Shown piece by piece: positions 33,295 to 44,680 of a DNA stretch of 64,000 nucleotides. Each line of letters starts with the position of its first letter. Within the stretch, counting starts at the first letter, position 1. Origin of the DNA: Schistocerca nitens (Eukaryota; Arthropoda; Insecta; Orthoptera; Acrididae); NCBI RefSeq assembly GCF_023898315.1, contig NC_064619.1, positions 482,215,376 through 482,279,375 of the forward strand, read 5' to 3'. The translations under genes were made by a program, and so were the position numbers. A model generated the notes under the pieces. That model saw only the letters and a list, made by a program, of their open reading frames with translations, ran no database searches and was not told the origin of the DNA.

Positions 33295-33704
33295 CAGGAG
33301 AAATCAAAAAGAATCATCCGATTTGGCACGTCTATGTTCCTGAAACTAATAACATATAAAATGAATTTTGTTTTGTGATGAACGGGAAACGCAAAAAGTT
33401 TTTTTTTTCATAACTTTTCATAGGTGTTCAATATGCTCCCCTCGAGATGCACGGCATATCTCAGTGCGATATTCAAGTTGTCCTCACACTGCAGTCAGCA
33501 CGTCTTGAGTTACAGCTTCGACAGCTGCTGTTTAGCGATGTCTCAGTTCCTTTATTGTTGTTGGTAACGGAGGCACATAAACAGAGTCTTTTAGAAACTC
33601 CACAAGAAATAATCACATACAGTCAGATCCCGTGACGTTAGACGCCAGCAATGTAAGCTGGATCATTTGATCCAGAAAGACCGATTCATCGTTCAATAAT
33701 CCTT

Positions 33705-35218
33705 GTTGTTGTTGTGGTCTTCAGTCCTGAGACTGGTTTGATGCAGCTCTCCATGCTACTCTATCCTGTGCAAGCTTCTTCATCTCCCAGTACCTACTGC
33801 AACCTACATCCTTCTGAATCTGCTTAGTGTATTCATCTCATGGTCTCCCTCTACGATTTTTACCCTCCACGCTGTCCTCCAATGCTAAATTTGTGATCCC
33901 TTGATGCCTCAAAACATGTCCTACCAAACGATCCCTTCTTCTAGTCAAGTTGTGCCACAAACTTCTCTTCTCCCCAATCCTATTCAATACCTCCTCATTA
34001 GTTACGTGATCTACCCACCTTATCTTCAGCATTCTTCTGTAGCACCACATTTCGAAAGCTTCTATTCTCTTCTCGTCCATAGTAGTTATCGTCCATGTTT
34101 CACTTCCATGCATGGCTACACTCCATACAAATACTTTCAGAAACGACTTCCTGACACTTAAATCTATACTCGATGTTAACAAATTTCTCTTCTTCAGAAA
34201 TGATTTCCTTGCCATTGCCAGTCTACATTTTATATCCTCTCTACTTCGACCATCATCAGTTATTTTACTCCCTAAATAGCAAAACTCCTTTACTACTTTA
34301 AGTGTCTCATTTCCTAATCTAATTCCCTCAGCATCACCCGATTTAATTTGACTACATTCCATTATCCTCGTTTTGCTTTTGTTGATGTTCATCTTATATC
34401 CTCCTTTCAAGACACTGTCCATTCCGTTCAACTGCTCTTCCAAGTCCTTTGCTGTCTCTGACAGAATTACAATGTCATCGACGAACCTCAAATTTTTTAC
34501 TTCTTCTCCATGAATTTTAATACCTACTCCGAATTTTTCTTTTGTTTCCTTTACTGCTTGCTCAATATACAGATTGAATAACATCGGGGAGAGGCTACAA
34601 CCCTTTCTCACTCCTTTCCCAACCACTGCTTCCCTTTCATGCCCCTCGACTCTTATAACTGCCATCTGGTTTCTGTACAAATTGTAAATAGCCTTTCGCT
34701 CCCTGTATTTTACCCCTGCCACCTGTAGAATGTGAAAGAGAGTATTCCAGTCAACATTGTCAAAAGCTTTCTCTAAGTCTACAAATGCTAGAAACGTACG
34801 TTTGCCTTTTCTTAATCTTTCTTCTAAGATAAGTCGTAAGGTTAGTATTGCCTCACGTGTTCCAACATTTCTACGGAATCCAAACTGATCTTCCCCGAGG
34901 TCCGCTTCTACCAGTTTTTCCATTCGTCTGTAAAGAATTCGCGTTAGTATTTTGCAGCTGTGACTTATTAAACTGATAGTTCGGTAATTTTCACATCTGT
35001 CAACACCAGCTTTCTTTGGGATTGGAATTATTATATTCTTCTTGAAGTCTGAGGGTATTTCACCTGTCTCATTCATCTTGCTCACCAGATGGTAGAGTTT
35101 TGTCAGGACTGGCTCTCCCAAGGCCGTCAGTAGTTCTAATGGAATGTTGTCTACTCCCGGGACCTTGTTTCGACTCAGGTCTTTCAGTGCTCTGTCAAAC
35201 TCTTCACGCAGTATCGTA
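33705..35218 (-). mobile_element. RTE-like non-LTR retrotransposon, 5' truncated
   Basis: A 1.5 kb minus-strand insertion flanked by a 12-bp duplication TCAATAATCCTT (33693-33704 and 35219-35230) within the Tc/mariner remnant. Its 3' end carries a short ACAACAACAAC tail instead of poly(A), like the related copy that ends near 48795. 5' truncation left the RT domain and C-terminus only. Confidence 0.9.
33720..35218 (-). pseudogene. RTE-like reverse transcriptase, one stop codon
   Basis: The longest near-intact frame in the window. It is open from the truncated 5' edge (DTILREEFDRALKDLSRNKV) through PKKAGVDRCENYRTISLISH, EDQFGFRRNVGTREAILTLR, FLAFVDLEKAFDNVDWNTLF, VRKGCSLSPMLFNLYIEQAV and LRFVDDIVILSETAKDL, which holds the catalytic box as FVDD. 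The C-terminal region has VKEFCYLGSKITDDGRSRED, MHGSETWTITTMDEKRIEAF and RRMLKIRWVDHVTNEEVLNR. The frame stops at 33838 after GKNRRGRP by a TGA where the related copy near 48660 has AGA. Beyond that stop the frame reads on (DEYTKQIQKDVGCSRYWEMK). So the only visible lesion, apart from 5' truncation, is one nonsense change. It is probably the youngest non-LTR insertion here. Confidence 0.92.
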
Positions 35219-35563
35219 TCAATAATCCTTTGATTTAAAAATTCCAGATGCAGTGTGGGCTTGCCCCATCCTGTAGGTAAATGAAGTAGTTCGAATCAGT
35301 CTCCGATTGTAGGAAAGGAAAGTTCTTAATCATATCCAGATATGTGCTTCCTGTATCATTGTTCCCGGCAAATAAAAATGGACCTTAAACCTTTTCCCGT
35401 AAAACTGAACAAAACCCATTAAAATTTGGAGAACCTAGCGGGAACAATGTAAAACTGCAGAGTTATCTCTTTCCAACGAGTACGTTGTTCACGCACATGT
35501 CGCAAATAACAAAATAGTTGTGAGTTTTTTTTAATCGGATGGTTCTTTTTGATACACCCTGTA

Positions 35564-36809
35564 TTTCAAGTCCCTATTGTATTATTTGATTCTGGTTTAC
35601 ACATATCCAGCTCACTACCGAATTTCCATATTTGGAATAACTCCGCATATCTCATCTGATATATCTTTCGGAATGCCATTCTACTGACTAGCTTTTTTTG
35701 TGACTCGCTTCGTTAACTAGACAAATATTTAAAGACATCTTGGAATTCCCATTCTATTTTTAATTATTCTGTCATCTTCCATATTAACTGATGAGATGTT
35801 ATGTCTACGCAGAACGTGTTTCTGTTTTGTCTTCTTCGTATTTTGAATGTTTATAGTTATTCCCCTTACAGTTCTTTCTCATATCGACTGGAAGAGATTT
35901 CCGACGATTTTTGTTTTAATGAGCATATTTTTTATGTTCTTACTGCTGTTTTTTCAATCTCTCTCTTTCTCTATAACAGCTTCCTTCCATTTGAAATTTG
36001 AATTTCCTTTACTTTCATTGTACCTGGACACTTTGTGCTGTTTGTCTAAAGGTGTTTGTGACTCTCTTTCGTCTGTGTCTGTATAAACCTCATTTTCTTA
36101 TTCACGGTGAGCCAAAACTTGTTAAGGGTGGTGCAAGCGACGAAAGCAGTATGATAACAAATGATGTTTGGTAACAAACGGTTTCATCTTCGACAGATAC
36201 CATAGCATCAGTACCTTGCAGAATTCTCAAACTACACAAAGTAGTTTGTTGTTCTCTCGATCGCTGTGGTGTACTTCCATTTTTTATGTACTGGCTCAAT
36301 CGGAATAGTACCTTAACAAATCAGATTTGCATTTCATGGCGGAGCCCTCTTGCAACATATCCAATCGAATTACCACGCTTGCATGCCTGCGGGATTGCAC
36401 GGGAAACGAAGAATCCATCTTAAAAAGGAAGTTAATAGACTCGGGTGCACACAGAAGAGGACTACAATGAGATTTGGTCGAGTGCACGAGCCACTGTGCT
36501 GCGGAGGTTCGCACCGGAATCCATTTAAGCGGTGCAGGGAATCGATAAATAAAACAGCAGTCGGACGCACGCGGAGGCCGCTACTCGGGAGTCGCTTGTT
36601 TCCGAATTTACCGCTGCTCGCCATGCCTCCGGACAGTGGAGATATAAATATTCATAGCAAGGGCGCGGCCTTGGATGAATGGGAGTTTCTTTCTGCCATT
36701 AGGGCTACCTACGATTTCCCACCTGCAATTCGCCGAGCTGTTAAGCCAAGTTCGTGACGTCCCAGCGGCGATGACATACATTTGGTGCTCAAGTTACTGC
36801 ATACGCGAC
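35564..36809. other. no recognised gene
   Basis: AT-rich to about 36100, then more mixed. The frames at 36296-36757 on both strands overlap and lack motifs. No repeat family recognised. Confidence 0.35.
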
Positions 36810-37235
36810 CACTCCTGGAAGAAAGGATATTGCGGAGACATGGCTTAGCCACAGCCTGGGGGATGTTTCCAGAATGAAATTTTCACTCTGCAGCGGAGTG
36901 TGATCTGATATGAAGCTTCCTGGCAGATTAGTGGCTAGTTCTGCAAGGTTCGCAGGAGAGCTTCTGTAAAGTTTTGAAAGTAAGAAACGAGGTACTGGCG
37001 GAAGTAACACAGTGAGGACAGGGCGTGAATCCCGCTTGGGTAGCTCAGTTGGTAGAGCACTTGCCCGCGAAAGGCAAAGGTCCCGAATTCGAGTCTCGGT
37101 CCGGAACACAGTTTTAATCTGCCAGGAAGTTTCATATCAGCGCACACTCCGCTGCAGAGTGAAAATCTCATTCTGGAAACATCCCCGAGGCTGTGTCTAA
37201 GCCATGTCACAGCAATATCCTTTCTTCCAGGAGTG
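36810..37235. mobile_element. tRNA-bearing inverted-repeat element
   Basis: A 426-bp palindromic unit. Left arm 36810-36930 and right arm 37115-37235 are each 121 bp and inverted copies of one another, with shared blocks CACTCCTGGAAGAAAGGAT, GGGATGTTTCCAGAATGA, TTTTCACTCTGCAGCGGAG and CTTCCTGGCAGATTA. The 184-bp centre holds a spacer and a tRNA-like sequence. A related short copy sits in the hAT gene at 43409-43531. Confidence 0.85.
37032..37107 (+). tRNA. tRNA-like sequence (probable pseudogene, repeat-borne)
   Basis: Canonical box A GGTAGCTCAGTTGGTAGAG and box B-like GAATTCGAGTCTC, with D, anticodon and T stems visible. The anticodon stem is TTGCC/GGCAA with loop CGCGAAA, which would give anticodon CGA (serine), but the universal U33 is G and there is no long variable arm as in true tRNA-Ser. 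The acceptor pairs only partly (CCGCTTG with CCGGAAC). It lies inside a repeated element, so it is best seen as a tRNA-derived repeat component. Confidence 0.6.
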
Positions 37236-37436
37236 CTACTTCTCCGAGGTTCGCAGGAGAGCTTCTGTGAAGTTTGGAAAGTAGGAGACGAGGTACTGGC
37301 GGGCGTAAAGTTATGAGGACGGGGCGTGAGTCGTGCTTGGGTAGCTCAGTTAGTAGAGCACTTGTCCGCGAAAGGCAAAGGTCCTGAGTTAGAATCTAGG
37401 TCCGGCACACAGTTTTAATCTGCCAGGAAGTTTCAG
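37236..37436 (+). repeat. second, partial tandem unit of the tRNA-bearing element
   Basis: The segment from TTCTCCGAGGTTCGCAGGAG through the second tRNA-like copy to CTGCCAGGAAGTTTCAGG repeats 36936-37130 at a period of about 300 bp. It lacks the outer inverted arm. Confidence 0.8.
37333..37408 (+). tRNA. tRNA-like sequence, second copy (pseudogene)
   Basis: GTGCTTGGGTAGCTCAG start and CCGGCAC end pair better in the acceptor than in the first copy, but the T arm is degraded (GAGTTAGAATCTAGG in place of a proper box B). The anticodon loop is the same CGCGAAA. Confidence 0.5.
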
Positions 37437-37485
37437 GGTGAATGTACTTTGAATGCGGAGCAGAGATCGGTATTCGCGCATTATA

Positions 37486-38718
37486 CGCTGAAGCGCCAAA
37501 GAAACTGATATAGGCATGCGTATTCAAATACAGAGATACGTAAACAGGCAGAATACGGCGCTGCTGTCGGCAATGTCAATATAAGACAAGCGTCTGGCGC
37601 AGTTGTTAGATCGGTTACTTCTGATACAATGGCAGCTTATCAAGATTTAAGTGAATTTCAACGTGATGTTACAGCCGGCGCACCAGCTATGGGACACAGC
37701 ATCTCCGAGGTAGCGATGAAGTGGGGATTTCCCCGTATGACCTTTTCACGAGTGTACCGTGAATATCAGGACTCCGGTAAAACATCAAATCTCCGACACC
37801 GCTGCGGCCGTAAAAAGATACTGAAGAACGGGACCAACGGCGACTGACGAGAATCGTTCAACGTGACCAAAGTGCAGCCCTTCAGCAAATTGTTGCAGAT
37901 TTCAGTGCTGGGCCATCAACAAGTGTCAGCGTGCGAACCATTCAACGAAACATCATCGATATGGGTTTTCGTAGCAGAAGGCCCACTTGTATACCTTTGA
38001 TCACCGCACGACACAAAGCTTTACGCCTTTCCTGGGCCGGTCAACAATGGCATTGGACTGTTGATGACTGGAAACATGTTGCCTGGTCAGACGAGTCTCG
38101 TTTCAAATTGTATCGAGCGGATGGATGTGAACGGGTATGGAGAAAACCTCGTGAATCCATGGATCCTGCAAGGACTGCAGCCAAGGACTGTTTGTTCAAA
38201 CTGGCGGAGGCCCTGTAATGGGTGTGGGGCGTGTGCAGTTGATGTGGGACCCCTAATACGTCTAGATTCGACTCCGACAGGTAACACGTTCGTAATCGTC
38301 CTGCCTGATTACTTGCATCCATTCCTGTCTGATCACCTGCATGCATTCATGTCCATTGTGCAGTCCAGCGGACTTGGGAAATTCCAGCAGGCCAATGCGA
38401 CACTCCACACGTCCAGAATTGCTACCGGCTCCAGGAACAGTCTTCTGAGTTTAAACACTTTCGCTGACCACCAAACTCCGCAGACATGAACATAACTGAG
38501 CATATCTGGGATGCCTCGCGACGTGTTGTTCAGAAGAGATCTCCGCCCCTCGCACTCTTACGGATTTATGGACATCCCTGCAGGATTCATGGTGCCAGTC
38601 CCCTCCAGCACTACTTCAGACGTTAGTGAGTGCATGCCACGTCGTCTTGTGGCACTTGTGCGTGCTCGCGAGGGCCCTACACGATATTAGGCAGGTGCAC
38701 CACTTTGGCTCTTCAGTG
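37486..38718 (+). mobile_element. Tc1-like transposon with TA target sites
   Basis: A 1.23 kb element bounded by TA (37484-37485 and 38719-38720). Short inverted ends: CGCTGAAGCGCCAAAG on the left, CTTTGGCTCTTCAGTG on the right. It contains one broken transposase gene. A fragment of its right end, in the other orientation, lies at 54420-54500. Confidence 0.9.
37629..38690 (+). pseudogene. Tc1-like transposase, frameshifted
   Basis: Begins MAAYQDLSEFQRDVTAGAPA, with helix-turn-helix motifs MGHSISEVAMKWGFPRMTFS and YREYQDSGKTSNLRHRCGR. A frame change follows at about 37830 (usual LKKRDQRR region) and then VRTIQRNIIDMGFRSRRPT. The catalytic region has VAWSDESRFKLYRADGC (first aspartate), then frame changes near 38200 and 38250. 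Around 38380-38420 QQANATLHTSRIAT stands where QQDNATPHTS is usual, so the second aspartate has become alanine. The third block near 38470 is decayed (TPQT instead of SPD). It ends at the usual RARGPTRY-like stretch near 38670-38690. Confidence 0.88.
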
Positions 38719-38720
38719 TA

Positions 38721-40757
38721 TTTGCTCTTCTGGCTGCTGGTGAAACCTCTGGGTTTTGTGGTCGTGGTTCATGAAACTTTCTCGTTTCTGACGTTTCGTC
38801 CAGAGTTGCACTGGAGGTCTTCAGAGGTGCTCCTGATTCTTGCCGACTGACGAGTCGAACGTCGACTAAATAATGTGAAAAACGGACTTCGTGAAGATCA
38901 CTCGTTCTACACATGATCGGCATAGATAATCCCTGTCGGACACAAAACATAACTATCGAACTGTCGTCTGTTAAAGATAAACCTTATCTATCGATTCTGT
39001 TGAACTACTGTCCATATATAACCAAGTTTCGTGACTTCCTCCGACTGATACAAAGGTTAGCAAAGGATATTGTTGTTTTTACACACATTTGTACAGATAA
39101 AATTTTTAGAAGACTACTGTAAATTTGCTTTAATATTTAATATCTCTTCAGAGAACGTCTAAAATTACGTTGACATATATACACATTCGAGCTGTTACAC
39201 ATTTTATAACGGCAGTACCAGAAAACACGACATGAGGATGAAGTGCAATCTCTAAATGGTGATTAATTATTGAAATAAATTATGGAAATGAATAATAAGC
39301 TGCACAAGTCACTGTTAACCCATTAACGCAAGTTACCATGACCAAATGAATATAAAAGTAGCGCACTTCTTAGGGCAGTGAAGTAACAGTGACGTTACTC
39401 TGTGCCCAGTTTTTGTGTGACTCAACACAAATGCTTTCTCTTGGTTTAGGTGGAATAAATAAGAATACAACAATTTTATTTACATTGGACGAAATTTGCA
39501 GATATGTTTTTCGTTTTAAGGGTGGGCTATGACGTGACACTTATTCCAGGTATCAATCCTCCTTTAATTAAACACATATACAATTGCAAACTTTTCATCA
39601 ATTAATTTTCGTCTTATGTCCTCAACAGGCTGACAACACACAGCTTCGTTAAAGGCCAACCTAATTTCGACAATCGGCCATTTTGTCTTCTCAGTGTTAC
39701 TTTACAGCAGCAAAATCGTGCACTCGTCTAGCGTGCTAACTTCAAGTCACGCCTAGCTTTAGTAAGAGAGAACGAATGTAAGAGTATGAAGCGACCGCAG
39801 TGCTGCAGTTCCCAGATTCGTCACACTCGTGGAGCTACAGCTGGAGCGAATGAACTCCGTTAGCACTGATATAACAGAGGCGCCTTGATTTGTGAATTAC
39901 GCAAGCTGAAGAGTATAGTCGTACTCGCTCCGTTTCTGATCTCTACGCCACACATGCATGGACTGAAGACAGAGGTGGGCATTCATCCGTTACAGATCAT
40001 AACGGTGATTGCCAAATTTCCATTGTTGTCCTAAAAACAGATCTTACGTTTCTGTGAAATCTTCCTGTTGTTAAAAGTTTTTTTTATGTATATATAAACT
40101 GTCTTACACCATCGTTGTGTTTTATCGTTGTCCTTCAGCGTACTGTTATTTGGTCGTAGAACTCTGTTTGCTGCTTTTCATGGGTCGTCATTTTCCTCGA
40201 ACGCATGCTTCAGATGTTTTAAATCGGCATCCAGGTTAACCATACGTGCAAGTTCCTTTGGCTCTGCTCACAATACTTTCAATGACACTCCTCTTTAGTT
40301 GTGGATGGAGTTCTTATGGTAATATCTGTCCATATGTGATTTTCACCATATCTCATAACTAAACTTGCTCTTTTAACAAAAAAGAGCAATGACCCAGATT
40401 TACAGCAAAAGAAGACATAAAAATTTAAACAGACTTGTGACCACTGAACCTAACGAAGGAAATAAAATACCAACTAAGTGGTTAACTGTCAACTATGAGT
40501 ACAACAAACAGCACACCCCGTTTACACGAGGCTCCCAAAATCGGATACCGTAAACCGATTTCCCAATACCGCTTCCGGGTGCTCATGCGAACACCTCAAA
40601 ATCGATTCTGGAAATCCGACTCTTTTTTGTGTTCATCATAAGAATAATCCTGATGAAAACATTACGCCATGTATTCTTCCACGTCTGCTTGAATTTCGTT
40701 GGATTTCGTTTCACGTGGAGTGTAAGCCAAGCTGTGACCAGTACAGTCAAGTACGAT
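38721..40757. other. no recognised gene
   Basis: About 2 kb of AT-rich sequence with no recognised gene or repeat. Short frames at 38626-39122 have no motif support. Confidence 0.4.
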
Positions 40758-42019
40758 CAGTGGCGGATTTAAAAATTTTGCGCCCCTAGGCACACCATAT
40801 TAAATACGCCCCCCAAAAAAACATGTTTTAAGTAATAACTATTACTCTATCACTTCACGATTGCCGCTTTGCGTGGGAGCGCTGTGAGCTGTTTCCGTAC
40901 TCTGCTACTCGTTTTGAAGGACGCGTCAGCGGTCTAGTCGCGCTCAATCAAAATGTAACATGGTTCCTGAACTGTACTTAGTGTACGGCAGCGGATCAAA
41001 CAAACTTAAAACTGCATTGTGTTAACACATTCTGCTGTCGAAAGACAACAGAAACGAACGCAAGGAAATTAACTTTTCTTTTATGGCCTAAAAATTCAGC
41101 AGAGCGTGTAGGAGACAACGAATTTTTGTTATACATTCACTTTTAATATGTTCTTTTACACGAAACCGTTGAAAATGAAAATAAAAACGTTGTGTTACGA
41201 TCTAAAAGTTGAAGCGAACATGTCATACATTGGAAATTAATACGTACTGTTACAGAGATGCGTTCAAAATTAAAATTAAACTATCGTTTTACGATCTAAA
41301 AAACTTGAATGTGTAGCAGATAAAAAATACACGTTCGGTATTAATACGTGAATTTATAGTAAAGCGTAAGAAATGAAAATGAAATAGAGATTTCGGAGCA
41401 CGAACGAATAGCTAAATACAGACGACCGAACACGGTACTGGATTTGCTATTACGTAATTTTACAGACTAGTGTGGAAAAATCAAATTTGTTTCATAATCT
41501 AATAGTTAACGTGGAAAGCATTAGGGTCTGTGTAGCTAAATGCTGCATAATAAGTGTACACAATACCTTTAATCCATGTAGGGTCTGAACAGTTTTGTAC
41601 TGCAGATACTGCTCTCACCATAGCTCTTTCTGACGGTATTAGCAAAGCTTTTACGTATTTATCGACAGAACTAATCTACGTTATTTGTTAACACTTTTTC
41701 ATCTGAGCATACTCTCCGTGTATTTCCGCGATAACTATACATTTCAGCAGACGCCAAGAATACGCATCTGTTGCAACGCACTATGTCTTTGACTATACAG
41801 CGCCGAGCGGCCTGGGTCATTCGGGTATTGTTTAGTATTGTCGGGCACCTTCGGCCACGTCAGCACGTAAACGAGGTTTAGTTCCGGGTTCTGCCAGCAT
41901 CAATTCTGAAATAAACAGGTAATACGTAGTTTGTAAATCCAATGATTGTGCTCTAAAATACAATAAAAATCACATTATAATCTTAAATTTTTAAAACAAA
42001 TATGAACAAATAAACAAAC

Positions 42020-44680
42020 TCACCAGTCAGCAAAGTTTGCGTCTGGCTTTGTGACGGCGGAAAATTCGTTGATCATATCTTCATAGTTCAGACGGTTATC
42101 AGTCAGGAGGTCGGCTTCGATGTGAAGAACGGGCAAAGCGTTCAATTTCTCCTCAGGCAACGTAGAACGTAGGTACGATTTCAGTCTTTTAAGAGGCGAA
42201 AACGAGCGTTCTGCTGAATAATTTGTAAGTGCCATACATAGATATGTTCTAAGAGCAACGTCAACATTCGGAATCACGGACTGTAATCTCTCTTTTCGTA
42301 AAAATTTACTCATTTTGACTGGTATATTACTAATCTCAGAAGATTCCAAAAGTTCCGCGAAATGTCCACATTCACTATGGAAGGAAGGCTCAAATCTGTG
42401 TTATATGACGCTTGGAGTTTTGCTGCACGTTCAGCAATATCATCAGGTGAACTGTTCTTAAAGTTACTGAAAATTGTGAAGGAGTCCAACAGTGTTCTAT
42501 AGCTTTCCTTCCTCAATTCGACGTACGAGTTGTCGAGTACTGGGAGAAATGTTTCGACCCTAAATTTTTCCCTTCCACTCAGAAAAACTTCTTCAGAGTC
42601 CGCTTCCTCACCATCAAAAAGTTTGCATTTTTGTGATCTTCTATAGGTGCATTCATAATCTGTATCAGTCACAATATCCATGGATTTATTTTCATAATAG
42701 TCGAACATGCCACAAAAAGATGCAATAAATCCTACAATTGATTCATATAATTCATGCACTATTTTAGTATCGATATTTACACTTTTCAATTTCAAATTTA
42801 CAATATTAAATCTCTGGAGTATGTCCTTTCAAACTGTAATCATGAATACCGTTTCTAGTCTGCTGAGTTGACGCAATAAAGCTGAAGCCTCACTTCGCAC
42901 AAGTGGTTTTTCAAACGTATTATTGGCGATATATGTGAGGGCATTGATAACGCCCTCCCAGTATTCATACAGACTTACACACGCTTCCTCTCTTGCTGAC
43001 CAACGTGTTTTTGATAAATTTTTTTGCGTTTTGCTTCCTGGTTTCATGAAAGAAAGAAGTTTATCCCAGCGCTGTGTAGAAGCAGAGAAAAAATTACAGA
43101 GGTTTTGCACTACATTGAAGTATGAACATGCTTCCCGACAACAGCTTGCAGCACTAGTGCCGACTAAATTCAAATAATGTGGCGCATTAGGCAAATAATG
43201 CTCTTTCGGATTTCGTTCTTTAATGCGTGCCTGCAAACCAGTGTAGGTTCCTGACATATTACTTGAGTTGTCATATGACTGGCCTCTACAGTCAGTAATA
43301 TCAATGGAATTTGTAGACAGAACTTTTAGTACGCCCTCAGCTAAGTTTTCGGACTTGTGTCCCGAGTTTGGTAAAAACAGAAGGAAACGTTCAACAGGTT
43401 CACCATTCCAGAATGAGATTTTCACTCTGCAGCGGAGTGTGACCTGATATGAAACTTCCTGGCAGATTAAAACTGTGTGCCCGACCGAGACTCGAACTAG
43501 GGGCACACAGTTTTAATCTGCCAGGAAGTTTCAGGTTCACCATTCTCGTTCACATATCTTAATATGAAAGATAATTGATCAATATGTGAATTGTCCCTTG
43601 TAGAATCTATTATTATAGAGAAATATTTGGCCTGTTTTATTTCACTTATGATAATCATATTTATTCGTTCAGAAAGAAGCTCCATTATTTCATCACAGAT
43701 TGTTGAAGAAAGATAACTTTTATGTCCTGTCTTGGATGTCCATATCGTTTAATGTGGTCTGCGAGAAAAGGATCAAACTCGGCTATAAGTTCAAGAGACA
43801 TCATAAATTGACCGTTATGTAATGAATGGAATTTTTCAACGTGTCCACGTAGGGGAAGTCCACGACTCGTTAGTTTCATCACTACTGCAAACAACCTTTT
43901 CAACTCACTGCGCCAGTACATTTTTTTCTGTCTCAGCATATGACTCGAAATGGTTATCCATTGTTTCAAGTGACATTTTTCTTGTTAAGAATCATAACTC
44001 AGAATTTTTGTGTTCAAGTGAATTCTCATGATGAGATAAAATATTACGAATATTTTTCCAATATGCAACACCATTAGTAGCAATCGTGGCCTCACCTCAG
44101 AACAATGTACATGGTGCATAAAAAACATCAACGGTGATACCGGAGTATACTAGAAAATCATGTAAAGTTGATTCACCTTTTAAAAGTTTACGGTAAACAC
44201 ATTTTTGATCAAATATCCGGTTTTCTCGCCTATTGATCTTCTCGAATTACAAAAATCACTGTTACAATTTTGATTAATGCTACGTTGTAAGAGAATGTCG
44301 ATTGTTGATTCACTGACACCATTCTATAGGATCATCACTAACGGGGTTATTTCTTTTTGTAATTTCTGACTCGACACTTAGTTTTTCGTGAAACTGCAAA
44401 TCAGGAATAATTTGTTTTTGTTCATTTTTAACTTGAGTTTCGTCTGTATTTACTTCTTTTACAACAGCTGCAGTGCCAGAAATATCATCTGTACTACTTG
44501 AATTCGAAGTCGAAAAAGCAACATTTTTTGCAAAAAATATATCTATTCTGCCAAGCGTTTTTGTAACATTGGCTTCTCGTTCTCGGCTTTCCTTCGATAA
44601 TTTCCGATATGCCGCCCCATTTAAATTTTGCACGTTTGCTTTTTTCACTGTTGTTCATGTTAAGGCACAAAATTGTCAAC
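42020..44680 (-). pseudogene. hAT transposase (TTF, DUF4371, dimerisation domain)
   Basis: The whole protein can be followed from high to low coordinate. N-terminus at about 44648: NGAAYRKLSKESREREANVT. TTF-type zinc finger (about 44210-43985): GESTLHDFLVYSG, VFYAPCTLF followed by a stop, ILSHHENSLEHKNSEL. DUF4371 region (43969-43546): LTSRGLPLRGHVEKFHS, FDPFLADHI and YFSIIIDSTRDNSHIDQLS. After the hairpin insertion: DITDCRGQSYDNSSNMSGTY, APHYLNLVGTSAASCC and KTRWSAREEACVSLYEYW. C-terminus (42349-42020): MALTNYSAERSFSPLKRLKS and LRSTLPEEKLNAL, the hAT dimerisation domain. Two nonsense codons in the TTF part, several frameshifts and the insertion inactivate it. The length and domain order match an intact family member, so no large deletion occurred. 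Confidence 0.9.
43409..43531 (-). mobile_element. tRNA-hairpin retrocopy inside hAT gene
   Basis: A 123-bp insertion related to 36810-37235. It contains a perfect 31-bp inverted repeat (43452-43482 and 43501-43531) around an 18-base loop that carries the T-arm/box B of the tRNA-like unit (GAGACTCGAACTA). It is flanked by a 14-bp direct duplication CAGGTTCACCATTC (43395-43408 and 43532-43545). Duplication length suggests target-primed retrotransposition instead of cut-and-paste insertion. Confidence 0.9.

Larger units (their letters stand above)
33295..35561 (-). mobile_element. Tc/mariner remnant interrupted by an RTE-like insertion
   Basis: Two separated pieces (33295-33704 and 35219-35561) form one internally deleted DNA element. 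The left end CAGGAGAAATCAAAAAG and the right end CTTTTTGATACACCCTG are inverted repeats: GAATCATCCGAT on the left is matched by ATCGGATGGTTC on the right. TA follows the right end. I recognise the left piece (CTCCCCTCGAGATGCACGGC, CGACAGCTGCTGTT) as the distal part of a common Tc/mariner family whose intact form is longer; most of its transposase is missing. Confidence 0.78.

Noticed and set aside
36841..37200. Cut-and-paste MITE
   Set aside because: Inverted arms suggest one, but the related copy at 43409 has a 14-bp duplication and lacks one arm, which fits retrotransposition better.
37032..37408. Two functional tRNA-Ser(CGA) genes
   Set aside because: The loop lacks U33, the long variable arm of tRNA-Ser is absent, the second copy has a broken T arm, and both lie in a dispersed repeat.
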